From positions 56,215,034 through 56,279,033 of the forward strand of contig OX419762.1 of NCBI GenBank assembly GCA_948567375.1: a stretch of DNA of 64,000 nt. The letters run 5' to 3'. Of the stretch, positions 25,738 to 39,894 are shown in pieces. Made by a program: the position numbers and the translations under genes. This stretch comes from Lunularia cruciata (taxonomy: Eukaryota > Streptophyta > Marchantiopsida > Lunulariales > Lunulariaceae). The notes under the pieces were generated by a model, which saw only the letters and a program-made list of their open reading frames with translations, ran no database searches and was not told the origin of the DNA. Every line of letters starts with the position of its first letter. Position 1 is the first letter of the stretch.

Positions 25738-25830
25738 GCATGAAGCTACTTCTTGTGTTCTATCCTTGTACGGTTTGATGGGGTTTTTCCATCCTTCTTG
25801 TGATCCTGCGCGGTCGGCTTCCACCTGCGC
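25738..25830 (+). mobile_element. E-family 3' tail (E4)
   Basis: CTTGTACGGTTTGATGGGGT followed by CCATCCTTCTTGTG and GCGCGGTCGGC is the same tail seen on the minus strand at 31.7 and 46.7 kb. It lies just downstream of the B-box-containing tandem repeat, as the tail of a SINE that borrows a LINE 3' end would. The minus-strand frames that cover this site are shadows. Confidence 0.5.
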
Positions 25831-25941
25831 CATGTTGACCTATACGAGTACGATACACAATATTGACATTATATGCACCATAGTCAGTTGTCGGCGGACG
25901 AGATCTGAAGCATCCATAGCCGTACGGAGGAAGTACAGGGC

Positions 25942-26260
25942 TTGACACGAAAGGTTTATTTCAGTGGCAAGGTGAGATCATCTTCATCGGACATGCAAGT
26001 TTACATATCACTCTATACCTTTTCTCTTTTGAATATGACTCTAGGTATAGATCGGAGGCAGCGGAAAATGACTTTTGACTGGGAAACGTGTGTCCAGCAT
26101 GAGCGAATTCTATGGAGCCATTTTCTGATCAAAGGTTGCAGCAGATCCCCGGTCCACCAGGCTATGAGATTGTCTTCCCCATTTTTCTTGGAGCCCATCT
26201 TATTATTGGTCCCTATATCAATTTGCAACTTGCAAAATTAAGTAAGTAAGCAATAAGCTA
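25942..26260 (+). pseudogene. Possible terpene-synthase exon remnant
   Basis: In a CpG-retaining island, the frame around 26133-26245 reads LQQIPGPPGYEIVFPIFLG and then continues to a GTAAGTAAG donor-like site at about 26241. P.GYEIVFP.LL is a conserved block in the alpha-helical N-terminal domain of plant (di)terpene synthases. Upstream, GGCAAGGTGAG at about 25965 could be another donor. No DDXXD or DXDD motif lies within reach and the neighbouring frame is shifted, so at most one exon remains. Alternative: chance similarity. Weak call. Confidence 0.25.
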
Positions 26261-26269
26261 GACTAAGTC

Positions 26270-27060
26270 TGGTGATATACTTAGTTTACAAATGTAGAAA
26301 TGTACATGAAAGAGGGTGTAACTTGACCAAGTTTCCTTTGGAAATAACATATGGTAAGCAATACCTTCATGCCTAATAAGAAAGAACGATGCCTCTTAAA
26401 CAGAGATTTAGATGAACCAGACTAAAATCCAATACGGTTTGTGAAAGACGCCTTATTTCCGCACTTTTCTTTCCATTATACAACTAGGGAATCCATATTT
26501 TGTTAGCAACGGGCTTATTTCTTTGACATGCACCAAATATCAGGGAGCTCGAGTTGGTCAGTATGGGTCATATTCGTCGGTGTGCCGGCGGCCACCGTCA
26601 AGGTTGTGCTGGCATGCTTTATCAGCGTGGTTAAGTTTTATACATGAGTCAATAGTTATTGGCTCCGTTCTGCTCCGTTAGAGTGCGTCATTCTAGAACT
26701 TTCGATCTTTGACAAGTTTGAAGTTCAATAATGTACATCCTGTGTGGAGTCAACAGGTGGGGCATCAGTTCCTCTCCGTTTAGGCGCCTCGAGATAGCAC
26801 CTATAAAATTTTGAAGGTCAATCCATCCTCCATATTCAAGGCGACATATTCAAGTCTTTGACGAATTGCAGACCCACGTTGCTTTTTAGTTTCTCTGGGC
26901 ATTACGATGGCAACCATGCACGCAAAATGACTTCGAACTTTATATCTGATTATCCCTTGCTTGTCCTTAGCAAGGAGTTTTGCCGGGAAATGAAGTATCT
27001 GCCTTCATCTCGGCCTTTATTATAATCTACTGGAAGAGCTAATGTGGAATAGTTTTATTT
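26270..27060. other. Mixed-GC island, unrecognised coding-like pieces
   Basis: CpG-containing sequence with short open pieces on the + strand, such as a hydrophobic run VWVIFVGVPAATVKVVLACF at about 26561-26620 and a later piece with DYPLLVLSKEFCREMKYLP at about 26950-27005. I cannot assign either to a family. Could be decayed exons of the same gene as the terpene-synthase-like piece. Confidence 0.2.
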
Positions 27061-30000
27061 GATATGGGAAGAGGATGTCTCCTCTATCTAGATTAAGATA
27101 TCAGTAGGAACATTTTCTCTACATTTATAGCTGAAACTTATGCACGTACTTACATACCTATAACTGGAATTTGAAATTTTATATTGAATAGTAATTTTTA
27201 TAATCTTTGGGAATTAAATTTAAACTTGACATACTCTTTTGAAATCCCATACTTGAAGACCTTCTTTACTCTTTTTTTTTTAATCCCCAGTCAATGATAT
27301 ACACATCATTTGCAGCAAACTAAGCTTAGTAAGCTATTGCATAGTCAACCCTAGAATTGTGAATACTAACTAAGAGGCGATGGTATATATTCTGAATCAA
27401 AGTTAGTAAAATGGTTGTAATTTCTTTTATTTGTTAATGTATGACCTAAAAATTGATACCGTAATACCTTGAAAGTGGGAAAGCATACATAGGAATTTCC
27501 CAAATGGAATGATTTCTTTTGAGAAGTCCCTAACTTTATATACTTCCTTTGTTCCAGATGGGCGGATACAACTTTTATACTAAGTATAAACCTTTTTTGG
27601 ATACTAGATTATCACTCACAACTAGGATCTAATTCATACAGAGACCTTCCTTGTCTTGTGCAAAGCTTTTAGCTTTTCTTGAATAGTCCAAATTCCCAAA
27701 ATGCAATGTGTGAAAGAGGGAGTAAACTTGAAGTATAATTTTATTTATTTGTTCTAAATAAATTTTTAAGGTTCTATTTTCTTGAATTGTACATAGTGAA
27801 AATTTGACTTTTGCTACAAGGAATATAGTAGAAATTCAAAAGAATTGGAATGATACCATATTTCCTATAAGATCGACTATTTTTGTAACATAAGACCATC
27901 CAAATAAATTTTAAAAATAAATTTTTCCAATATGGAAGAAATCAAATATTCCTCTGAAACTTTCTACAAGAATAATTGTCTAAGCATGCACTCATAACTC
28001 ATACATGTTATTTAGATTACTTTCAGGATTATCCTCATGAAAAAACATCTTAAAATCTCAATATTCCTTCTAAGAACATCACAAATAAGTTTGATAAACT
28101 CTTAGAATCTACTTAAAGGACTTTTATCATCCAAATTTATCTTTTTCTGTCTACCGGTTGCAAACTATTTATTCATGCAAAAATACATTCTTCTAGATTT
28201 GTTTGATTGTGGTTTTCCTAAGAACAACTAGAATTCATCAATGTCAAATCAAAGCCAATATATTTATAGGGGCAAACTCAATCTCCATATGTCTTGCTAC
28301 ATGCATGTATTACTCTTTTTGTTATTTCTCCTTAAAATTACTTTCTCTTACATGAATATATTTATTGCTAAATATATAGGCTTTCATTATGAAAAAAATA
28401 TTGACTTTGTTGTCTTGTTGAATGATAACCAAAGAATCAACTTTCTTCTCTTCTCAAATTTCTACCTTAGAATTCCAAGATAGAACTTGTAGAATTTAGC
28501 AAAATAAAAATGGTCATGTAGAAGTACACTTACTACTTATTGTAATAACTACAACTAAGTATTTTTCAACCAAATATAGGAGATTACTTATCTAAAATTA
28601 TAATTACTGAGTTGGAGCTATTTGGTTTATCTATAGAGGTCATACTCTAAAATATTTACAATCATAATTTTTAATTAATTTAATTTTTCTTGTATAATAT
28701 TTAATATTGATCAGTAATATAATTTTAGAAATTCCAATTCTATAAGTTTGTGCTAAAATGAATTATTGATGGATTAGAGAAACATATCTCTTCTTCTCCA
28801 TATTATTTTGTTCTCCTAATAAAGTTATGCATGTTAAGCATACCTCTTTTTAGAATATTAAAAGGATACCTCCCCTTTGGGAAAAATTTATGCAAAGAAA
28901 CCCTCCTCTTTTACTACATGCATGTCATGCATATCTCTCTTCTCATTATTTGTTTCATATTTGTATTAACTTTTCTAGGAGTGTTAAACATCAGTATTCT
29001 AAAATAGGTACAAAATGGTCTCACTAATCACTTGGTATAAATATAAGTACATTCAACCACAAGATGAGAAAATACGACCAAAGTGCACTCATGATAGTTC
29101 ACTTTTGCACTAAAATTTGCTATGTTTTCCCCTTTAAATCTTTGGTGATTTTTACGTTACAAAGATCATCACAAACATCATCCAGATTTTAAACTGTGTT
29201 TTCAAATTTTCAACTCCAGATTTTATATATTAATTATATATTATTTCTTTATTTATGATATTTTTCTTTGAAATGAAAAAATATAGTCAATTGACGAAAG
29301 AAAACCAAGTCTATTATAGCAAGTAAGCTACTCTTTTATACCTCTTTTTTATACCTTGTTACTTGAATATATTTAAGGGGTTTTTTAATTATTCCCATCC
29401 TCACTTGGATTCTATTCGAAGGTAAATGTCAAGATATAGCAACTTCCATTTCACATGTGAACAAGGTTTCTTCAATGATTTTGGAAAAAGTTGCTCTAAG
29501 TTGTTATTGACCAATCAAAACAAACTCAAGTTGAATAAAATTAAGTTGGATATATCCAACACTACCTTCAAAATCTACTAATTTGCCTACTACCTAAGGT
29601 TGGATATGTTTTTGGCAATACCTACAAATCTATGCATCTTGGATTTCTATAGTACACCATTAAAATAGGACTTTCTTTGGAATGTGCCTTTCTTCATCTA
29701 AATATGGTTTGAACTCCAATATTTGAGTTTTGTATAAGAGTCTCTACTTTGGATCATTCTCTATAAGAATCATAATGAACATATCTAGAAATATTTTGCA
29801 ACCATCTTCTCCTACTTATGACCATCGTATCAAAATTAGTAGATTGGCATAGGTTTTGAGTGTCTTGGACTACAGCTTGTATATTTCACCAAACTTGTGT
29901 ATGTTCCATTGTATCATCTACCATTAGAGGCTTAAAAGTATCAAGAGAAGGATTCACCGAGTCCTTGGTGAAATGAAATGGACAAAGGACTTGGTGTCCT

Positions 30001-31671
30001 ATACAAAAAAATTCCTCGATAAAATTATGAACAAAATGTTGAAAAAGGAAAATTAAGAAACAATAAGATACATAAAATACAGCCTTTTTGATAAGGCTTT
30101 GTATGGAAAGGTAGTCAATAATTCTACATGGATATATCATCATAAATTGAGTAAGTAGTGCAAATCTAGTCTACTTTATGAGCTATTTGGAAGAATAATG
30201 TTCTTGTTACTCACGTCCATTCTAAAATTGATAATCTACTTGATGTAGATGATAATCAAGGCTTAAAGATAAATTTTGTCCAAATTTTACTCAGAATTAC
30301 CTTTTATAACATTATTAACTATAATTGGAGAAGACTAGAAAGGAATCTTGAGAAATGAATATGCATCAAGCTTATAAGCATAGCTTATAGATATTTACAA
30401 AGGGGTAATGGATGATAAATCTAGAACAATTATATTAATTCTAACATTAATATTTAACAATAAATTATATAAATTCTCATTTTCTTAACTTGTTTGTCAC
30501 AAGAAATATATATGGTATAATTTAGAAGTGGTTTTGAAAGTACTTCATTTTGCTATGATTTGCTTATCTAGTGAGAGTGGATGACTCAAGCTAACAATTA
30601 CAAGTTAGATTTTTTCACCAATTTTAGCATGGTTCTAAACTTTAATATCATAAGAATTTTTTTTATCTAGATGTAGATCTTATTGTATTTGAAAATAAAG
30701 ATTGACACAAGGTGAATAAATTTGGATTCATAAAGTATGATGAGTTAGCCAGTAAGTTAAATTTAATAAAATGACACAATAATTCATTTGCTTGCATTGG
30801 ATGTTCTAGCAAATGAAAAATATTTAGAGGTATTAGATCACCTATTTTTACTAAGGGGATTTAAGGAAAAGAAGAATTTTAGGTGAATTTGTTTCATAAT
30901 AGATGTTAATGAATTTATTAGAGTACAAATTTAGATCAATAAAAAATGTTTGGATGCTTCTCCTAAGGATATATGATTGTAGGAGGTGTTATGTTACAAT
31001 CATCAAGAATCTTATCGGGAAAATAGTCTAATTTTACAAGAAATATTTGCACAACATAAAACCAAGAAGAGAGGATATTTAAACATGGTGAATATGGAAG
31101 AAGTTTATAACATCAAAGAAAAAGGAATACAAGGTAAACTATGGTTATGTGTAACTACAATTGTTTATCCTTATTATTTGTATGGATTTGATATTAGCAT
31201 GATTAATTCTCTTGATATCATAAATATGGTATATTTGATGGTGGCAAAGTATTTGCAATGATCAATTTGTTGAGCCATTCATGGAGTGCCATTCATGGAG
31301 TCAATGCTTGGAACTAATGTCTTTTTAAAACATACTTAGTTTAGCAATCCTATTCTTTCTTATAAAAATAATTTTTTCAAAGCATTTCTAAGACTAAGAT
31401 CCCACCATATAAACTACATTATGTTTGGAAGTCCATACTTAAGCAACAAGTTCCTAGCATTCATTTGCTTGTAGGTTTATGATTCTTATTACAATAAGTT
31501 GCTTAGCTTGTACAATAGTGAAGCAACTTTTCTATCTACAAGACATAAGAACACATCTTTAAATAAGTTCATTTTGGTCCATGTATCATGAAAAGGAGTA
31601 GATTGTGTATAATCATCTTTAAAAAACTCTAGATATGTATCCTTTAATGCAATGTGATTATTATAAAATTC
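27061..31671. other. AT-rich intergenic sequence
   Basis: Very AT-rich. The longest frames (28241-28483 +, 29886-30143 -, 30986-31261 +) encode Ile/Asn/Tyr/Lys-rich peptides typical of random AT-rich sequence. No motif recognised. Confidence 0.5.
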
Positions 31672-32145
31672 AAGGGCGACCACATAGAAAGATAGGAAGA
31701 CCCCATCAAGCCATACAAGGGAGAGATGAAAAAGGTAAAATGGGGCTAAGCTCCATTAGAGTCTGTATGAGAAATCTGCCTTACTGCACCTAAGATATCC
31801 AAGCTATGCAAGTCGTGTGGTCTACAAACAATTGGAGCTTCCAAAGAAGCATCACCTAGTGTGATTGCTTTCCTACGGATTGCACCAACCACTGCCCTTT
31901 GTAGAGCAATGGAGACATGCTATCTAAAATATGCTACAAAGTATAAGAGTGAGAGTGGTACCTCTTGGCATCTAACATGATAAGCTCTCACGCACTCCTT
32001 GACAAATGTGTCAAACACCATGTCCATCGCTCCATGTAACTCCAAGGCTAGAGGAACAAAAAGGTGACCTCACTGCATAATCCTATACTTGGAGACCTTG
32101 CAACCTGCTGCTGCACTCGCCGCCCATCCAGGGGGATGGGTAATC
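31672..32145 (-). mobile_element. E-family 3' fragment (E2)
   Basis: Minus-strand copy of the sequence at 63570-64000, continuing past the window edge of that copy into the tail: AGTCTCTATTGGGGCTTAGC-type text, then CCTTGTATGGCTTGATGGGG, CTTCCTATCTTTC and TATGTGGTCGCCCTTG. It covers the end of the E open reading frame plus the 3' untranslated tail. The right edge at about 32145 is a 5' truncation, as usual for non-LTR copies. Confidence 0.75.
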
Positions 32146-35100
32146 ACTATAATCATAAAGATATCATATTCTATCTCCTTTAGATGTAGTTATGGTTGTA
32201 TGATCATAACATTGTAGGAGGAGTTCAATTTTATGCATCCATATAGGACATGGTGTCTTAAAGGTGATAAGTCAAGGTCATTTATTTCACCTTCACTATC
32301 TATTTTAATCACAAGAAGATAACCTCCACATGTAGAGAATTTGTTGTCAAAGCACATCTCAAATACGACTAAAAATAGAAACTAAATTGTCAATTTGCTC
32401 CACCTCCTTTGTCTCCAATGCATCTCTAAGTCCATGCTTAGATCCCTTATATGCATTTGGAATGTAGATCCACTAAAACTTCCATTTCTACATAGTGAAA
32501 ACTAGGGTATTATTCTTATGTGATAACTTGTTTCTATTAGGTACACTCTTAGCTCACGATCAAAGATCTTTACATTCTACATTCTAAAATGGGAATATAT
32601 TTTCCCACTCTAGTGATTGGATTTGTGAAACACAAACTCTTCTTATTTAATCCATGTTGATCTCTTAATCCTATCAATAATAACAAGAAAGAGCAGTGCA
32701 AGTTGGACCTTATATGTATAAAAATTTCTAAACAAGCCAACCCACTTTTTTTCTTTTTGTCATGATTTTTACCCCTAAAAAGCTATAAATCTTAGGATTT
32801 CTATGAGTCCTATTGAGTAAAGAAGTAATACCCAACATATTATACACAATCCATTGTGTTTCCTATTCAATTCTACAAGAGTAGTAAGAGTTTTTGTCTC
32901 ACTAGTTTATACTAGCCACTTGAAGTGATACATTTATTAATCATTCCTAAATCTCTAGAAACATACAAATTTGAAAAGGTATGATAAGAGAAAATTAATA
33001 CAACTCTCAGATGTCTTAATTCTATTTTTTTCATGACCTATAAATGACAAATGAAAAAAGAATTACCAATTTTTTTGAAATTCACTACTTAATTGAAAAT
33101 TAGAATAGCAAAAGAAGAGAAATATCAAAATAGAGAGAACATTTTGTAATAAATGTAATGGATTTACCTAATTTTTACTTCCATAAATTTGATCAATAAA
33201 ACTATACAATCCACTTCTAGTGAAATCAAGATAGTGAAATAAGAGATGAGGATTGATGTACATTTTGTTTCATTTTGAGTTTCCAATGGATCTCATAGAT
33301 GACTTAAATATTCAAATGAAATCTTGGCTACATTTAGCAAAATTTCCTCAGATTCTATCTCAATTTGAAACTTGAAGCATTTTTGAGGACTATTACTTGT
33401 AAATAACATGGTTAGATATTTATATCCTCAATATTCTCCTTACATTTTTTCAATTATACTCTCTTTAGCTCAAATTTTCTTAAATTTGTAAAAAAATAAA
33501 TTTATTTGTGAATTTTGAGAGCCAAATTGCAGTTTGATTCTCAAAATCTTCTTCTTTCTCAAATTTTGTCAGCTATACCTTCTTTTTTTACATAACTTTA
33601 TCTTTCAAAATGACACACAAAGGTAAAGAAATTGTATAGCTATCCATTATAAGTAGGGATGTGATTGCAAAGTTAATGTCATGGACCATTTACTCCAAAT
33701 AAATGGTGATATAAGGTTGTGGAATTGATCATAACTATCTCTTCTTATAAGAATCTAGGCCAAAGACAAAAAGAAATGCCAGATTATTCTTTATTGTTAA
33801 AGTTATGATGGTAAGGTCAATCATGCAAATTTAGCATTTTACTATTTTATGCATCTCAAACAACACAATTGCATCCTAGAGAGTCTATATTAAATTTTGC
33901 ATGACAAATCTTGTGGCCATTTGCAAATGAGGATTAGATATGGAAGTGGCTATTTTTGAGAACCAAGTTAGAAGTTTTTGTAAAAATCTAGGCATCTATT
34001 CAATAAATTTTGTAATTTTCCCAGCTTGGCACAAGGAGCATTTTTTGTGCATATAGTTGTATGCAGATGTACAAAAATTTATGCATGAAAATGGGTCTAG
34101 CATGCACAAGGAGCATTTTGCAAGAAAAATACTTTTGGTCACAATTAGATTCTTGTTTTCTTTTTTGGTGTATTTGGTAGTTTTTTTTCTAGTTCTCCTT
34201 GCTTTCTTGTACTCTAATTTCTAGCATTTTTCACCCCTAAGACCATATATATTTCCCTCTAGCCAATCATACCTTTTTTTCTTTCAAGGTATGATGTTTG
34301 TAAATATCTTTTAAAATCATATTTGGATATTTTCTACTTAGATAAGAAGAGTGTGAAACTTGCATTAGCTTTCAAGCGTTTGACATGATGCCACAAAGTA
34401 GAAGCCTTTTCTACCTTGAATTCATGGATCTTAGAAGCTCCATTTCAAGTGTTTTGAGGCTTGAAGTGTAGAAGTTTACCCTCTATACTTCTATCTATTT
34501 TGAGTGGGGAGTGGATAAAGAGGGAATTGGAGCATATACCATTTGATAATGGTTGTAAGCATGAGAAGGAAGGGAAATTTGAGCCCTTAATAAAGTGAAA
34601 GGACAAGAAGATTGCCAAGCCATAAATGTTAATAGGCTATCTCAAAGGACAAATTCAGCTACAGCTCTATATTTTAATAGTGGATGGAATATAATATTTG
34701 GTTGCACATTCTATATCACTGTGATTACATCTCCATCCATCTACCTAAAGGTACATGGGGCATAATTTAAGAAAGATGGATAAAGTGGGATTAGATAGTT
34801 TCAAAAAATGGTCAAGACACAGATTTAAACTTTAGCAAAGGAGTACTATAAGATGAAGGCAAACTCTCTAAACATCAGGTTGATCATGTTTCACTTTGAG
34901 AGACTTTGGAAGAATAATTGGCTGCTATTCTAGATTTAAAAGCTTAATGAAGACTTTACCAACATACTAATTGACAAGATGGTAAGAAAGAATGCTTGTG
35001 TTGATAACATATTTGTTATGGTGTTAGATGTTAATTGGTACTAGCATCAAAGGAGGAATTTTACATCATTGATCTGAATAATTATATGTAAATATATATG

Positions 35101-38089
35101 GTGGTAACCATAATGCAATTGCTAAGTCAAAAGTGTGTAACAATTTTAGCTCCTTTGGTCCTTCTTTAGCGTTTTGCACTTGCATCAGATATGTTATGCT
35201 TATTAAGAGGGAGGTATGGATCTTGGAAATGGATAACAATGTAGAGTATCAATATTATATTTTAATCTCACATATTCAAAAGATTAGGGTTGGCTCAATA
35301 AGTTTTGGAAAAGTGATATTAAAAGATGCAAGAGTCTAAGAAAGCTCTTGTAATGAAGACCTTAGAGATCAAGCTAGAGTCTACTTTGAAGAAGATAGGT
35401 ACTTCTAACAGTAACATCTTTGAGACTGCATTTTGCATAGGAATTTTATGGGAAGTATAAAAATATATCTTTAATATATGGGAGAAATATGAGATGAGCA
35501 GACTTTTGATCTTTGAAAGTTGGAGAAGATGAAGTGGTCTTTTTAAAGAAAATTGGAAAGATTATGTAAGGTATAATTTATGCATTTACTTGTTTGGGAA
35601 TTAAGGAAATTTCACGCAATAAATATGCAAGGAGTATCTGAGGCACAACATTCTTGGGAAAAGTATGTCAACTAGATACTACTTGCTAATATAAAGCAAG
35701 TAATGATATTCTATCCTCTTCATTACATCAAGAAGAAGATACTTAAAATATGTGTTTTGTGTTTTGAGTAATTATTGGTAAGTTGCTTCATCCTAAACTC
35801 TAAATATCTTATCATTATTTTATTTGATGAAATATTTGTCTTTATAGGAACTTTTATTGATGGTCTTTTGGATTTATACCCTTCAAGAGGACAAGGATTT
35901 GAAAATAATTGTTGAATGTAGAACCCAAGCATCCAAGTAGGAATACAAAGAGTAAGAAGGAAGAAGAAGTGTTGGAAGAGGTTGCAACAAAGCCCAACTT
36001 TGTTAGTGTATCATTTCTTCCTACTTTCAATCTTTAGTAGGGCATAGAAGACAAGAAATATAGATGAGATTATAGAAGAAAACTCACAAGTTGGGACCAA
36101 TATAGTAACTAAAGTGAAGCATTGTCAACAACTCAAGGACTTCATCACTTTGCAAGCTTACACCTTGCAATTGCATATATTATTTATGGATAATATATAA
36201 AGAAAAATTAGCATGTTCATACCAAGCCATTCTTAGACAAGTATGTCTTTGACATAGTGCTTAGCTTTAACGTATTAACACATAAGCTTCCAAGACTAGT
36301 ATGATATTCTATATTACTTAACAATTTAGCATAGTTGAAGAGATGTTACACTAGTCACAAGACACAAGAGTGGACTATACGATTTGGTAAATAATTTTGA
36401 CTATTAAATTTTGGGTTTTTTACTACACATTTCATTTAAAATTTTCTCCTCTAATTTATATATATTATAAAATTTGTTCTCAAAATTTTCTAACTTATTT
36501 TCATTCCAACTTGTTCTTATGTATGAGGATCTGACAATATATAATACGCTAGTGGATCTCAAATTAGCTACCGTGGTGATGAGTGTATCGTGATTGGATA
36601 ATAGAATGAACCCAATGAACACCTTCACTCAAGTGCAAGTCAAGAATACAGTGAAAAAAACTTCTAGTTGGTGAGATATCTAGCTATGGCATAAAGCTAA
36701 GCATCTAAAGGATTATCCCTTAGTCAATATATACCAATAGCCTCAAGCATTGATTAACTATTGGATCACCATGCTTTCTAGGATTAGTATTGGATCTATC
36801 TGCAAAAAGTGGAACTACTTTGTTGGTTTAGCTAGCAGGAATGGAGGATGTGGAGTTAGATAAGCATTATAGTAGCAACATTTGGAAGTGCTTGTTAATG
36901 GAGATATGGATTTAGACAAGCATTGTGGTAGTATGTTTGGTAGCTACAGCTCAGTATCTACTTGTTGTTGCAATTGAGGTTACCTCCCTAGCTTGGTTTC
37001 ATAAGAAATCAGATCCATATGGAGAGATACATAGAGTAACAAAACATTTCTTGTGGTTCTAATTGTGGTGGGTGCATAGATACATACTATAATTGGTCGA
37101 TATTTATATAGTATTGTGTTCCATCAATACGGTTGATGTTTGACAAGCATCTGAGGTAGATGTGGATGCAAAGGACGAAGTTTACGATGAAAATCAATTT
37201 GATGTATTATAGTTTAGTAAGAGAGAGTTATTTATATACAAGTAAGTTTAGGAATCATTTGAGGATACCATCCAAGCAGTAGGAAGAGTGGTTACATCTA
37301 CAAAACGTTACGTACAATCCCTTATACTCTCTTTTTGTAATGTAAAACTTCTTCTCTAGTTTCTCCTAAATTGTGTGATCATTCTAAAACATTGTCACTT
37401 GGAATATTAATTAGATACCTATAATATCATTAGTTCTTGAAAATTAATCATAATTTAAAAGATCTGATCTAGTAACTCGAAACGGATAAAATTATTTTGA
37501 AAACAATTAATTTGGGAAAAAAAGTCTAGCATTTTAGAATCTATTTTTAAAGTGTACTTCTTGGAATCGTGACCCAAATTATAACTTTTTGTTAATAATC
37601 GTTCTAAAAAATAGGCTGTTTCAAATTTCTATTCAAGCTCAATCTGTGCTTTTACTTGTCCACTTGTTATGATGTAACGAGTGGCAAAATATTTCTTCCT
37701 TAGAAGTCTATCGCAGATAATTTTATTAACAGTTATAAATATGAAGTAATATTTCACATTATTATTAATCTATAGATAATTGAAATTATAAGGGGTATGT
37801 TCTCATTTTTATGGACTTCCATATTATTATATTTATTATATGTATACTCCCAATCATATAATGTTATGAAAAGCTGTTGACAATTCGACGTGTTTCATAA
37901 ACTTAAGAAGTTGTGGAAGGATTAACTCAAAAAAGATTCTAAATTTCTCGATTGAAAATTGTTACCATTATTTAGTGTAAAATTTATCTTTGCATTATTT
38001 GTAATCAAATTGATGATATTATACCCTATTTAGATCAAAGTTTCTTGAAACCAAGTCCCATGTCCGAATTTGTAGATATGCAACATAAA
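32146..38089. other. AT-rich intergenic sequence
   Basis: Nearly 6 kb with no frame above 75 codons and no recognisable family. Parts at 34.3-35.5 kb and 35.9-37.2 kb are less AT-rich and read like very old coding remnants on the + strand, but no motif is left to name them. Confidence 0.45.
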
Positions 38090-38251
38090 TATTCAAACAC
38101 TTAGTAGGAAGGAACCGCGTGCCTCTCCAGGGGAACGAGCTGCATATTTCATCTCTGGAGTTTAACTCTAATCTTACTCTCTACAGTCAGTAAGACTAGA
38201 GTGTATCAGTCCTGAAAAGTAAATGTCCGAAATAACGAGTTAAGACACCCA

Positions 38252-38477
38252 GCATTTGTTAATTGTAGTCGTGAAACAGGAAAGGATCTAGACGCAGCAG
38301 GTTGTCCATATGCGGCCTATGTGTGACCAGTTCACTGTTTGTTCAGGAGGTAATCAGGAGGTGAGGATTGTATATACCACCGAAGTAGCACACAAGTTCC
38401 AGCATCTAAATCAGAGTGAGTAAATACTAATCCTGTCCATCGCCACGCGCAGTTCCACGACTACAATTAACAAATGC
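38252..38477. repeat. 226-bp inverted-repeat unit (possible MITE)
   Basis: Arms at 38252-38273 and 38456-38477 are perfect 22-base reverse complements (GCATTTGTTAATTGTAGTCG at the left end). They extend inward to 26 bases with one mismatch, and a second inner match (GGAAAGGATCTAG against GGACAGGATTAG) lengthens the stem. No internal coding. No clear duplicated target was seen (flanks CCCA and AAAA). Alternatives: hairpin RNA precursor or decayed MITE. Confidence 0.55.
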
Positions 38478-39096
38478 AAAAATCTTCTGCAATAAACTTC
38501 AATACGCGATAAGTTAGAGACAACATGCCACTTGGATTATCTGTTAGTTTCTTGGCTGTAACCTTCAAGAATCGTGGATAGTACTCCAGTGTAATCTGAA
38601 GGAGCTTTTAACTTTGTCGAGGTGCGTTGTAACTGCAGTTCAGGAAATCTGGAAGATGAGAGCACCCTTGATCGTCCGTACCTCTTTAAGAAACTATCGT
38701 GTATTAATGAAAGAGTAATAAGTTAATAAGACTCATAAACCTATTAATACACCTAGAAAATATATCATGATCATGAGCGAGTCATTCTTACATATAAATG
38801 AGTATAAACCACAAGCAAAATGCAGCTAATTCATTTTGATTCAGAGTACAAAACACTCGGTACATTGATATAATCAAAGGGTGCAGATGCTCACATCTAA
38901 CCGCGATCAAAGGACAATCTGCACCTGAATCGAACATCCCGAAGACATTAGGTTTATATTTCTTGTATCATCTGGATGCTTGGACCACTGCACTTATTCA
39001 AAGATTCTGTAGTCGAAGGAATCGGCCAGTCAGATTTACTGGATGAATGTAAATTGCATGCTCTTCTATGTCTGCATATGTCTTCTGCTGCAAGAT
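38478..39096. other. Mixed-GC sequence downstream of candidate gene
   Basis: CpG-retaining sequence without long frames. On the minus strand it follows the last frame of the 39.1-41.5 kb candidate and could be its 3' untranslated region. Confidence 0.3.
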
Positions 39097-39378
39097 CTAC
39101 CAAGTTGCATTAGGCGCCAATGTCATGCCCTGAATCAGATCTTCTTTCCCTAAAGCTAGTAGATGACAACCACTGTCGATCTTGATCATTGCCTCTTCAC
39201 GACCAATACGGTCCAGCAACAGCTGGGAGTTTTGGACGACATGGACACTACCTCCGCTTGTAGATTTCTGACATGGGTGTCGCATCCTAGAACCTTGCTT
39301 GAGGGCCATTTGCTCATTGAGCAAAACCATACTATTCGCGTCTAAAATACTTGAAAACCTACCACCACGTAACCTGTG
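39097..39378 (-). CDS. Last exon-like frame of candidate gene
   Basis: A minus-strand frame open from about 39378 to a stop at 39097, with the first ATG at 39330. Codon use looks coding (balanced third positions, CpG kept) and the peptide is not low complexity: SILDANSMVLLNEQ, a Ser/Gly patch, LLLDRIGREEAMIK, DSGCHLLALGKEDL. I do not recognise the family. It ends the run of exon-like pieces listed upstream on the same strand. Frame and splice assignment need transcript data. Confidence 0.35.
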   Translation of the reverse strand, partial: HRLRGGRFSSILDANSMVLLNEQMALKQGSRMRHPCQKSTSGGSVHVVQNSQLLLDRIGREEAMIKIDSGCHLLALGKEDLIQGMTLAPNATW

Positions 39379-39390
39379 ATGTCACAGGTT
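39371..39390. promoter_or_regulatory. 20-bp palindrome with TGATGTCA core
   Basis: AACCTGTGATGTCACAGGTT: 9-base arms around a TG centre. The core resembles a bZIP/CRE-type site. It overlaps the start of the last open frame, so function is doubtful. Confidence 0.25.
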
Positions 39391-39399
39391 GCTGTGAAA

Positions 39400-39660
39400 G
39401 CAAAAGAATTCATAGGTCTCATTGAAGTAAGCGACTGGCGCTATAAGTAATGAAGCTTTGAACTCTCGGACGTTTATCTGCGGAAATGTCTCGTTGATAT
39501 CAGCCATGTGTACTCTTTTCTTATCAATAAGCGTCCAGAGATGTTATCTGGGGCCGTTCATACGTTGTGTAAAAGCGTACACGCAGTTCATGATGTCCCT
39601 AACTGTTCGTTCTGCTAGCGATGGTCGTATGCGCCACATCTACAAGAACTCCCACCTGTT
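39400..39660 (-). CDS. Exon-like pieces of candidate gene
   Basis: Two short coding-like minus-strand runs: around 39560-39650 (SLAERTVRDIMNCVYAFTQR) and around 39415-39525 (MADINETFPQINVREFK). An acceptor-like TTAACAG precedes the first. No family recognised, and the phases with neighbours are not settled. Confidence 0.25.
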
Positions 39661-39894
39661 AATGAACTAGTATGCTCCTAAACAAAACCACAGGTTCGTC
39701 GATAGCCTCTAGCAAATTCAAATCTGAAGTTGTCCGTTGCAGATGTACTTGAGATACGTTCAGGCCACCGAAATTGTGGTGAATAGGTCTTGGCAGAACA
39801 TTCCCGGCGAGATTATAACGTTTGTAGATTATTGATACTAGCAGTAATTACATATATGTATGTTCACCACTTTGTTGTCGGAAAGGGCTCTTAC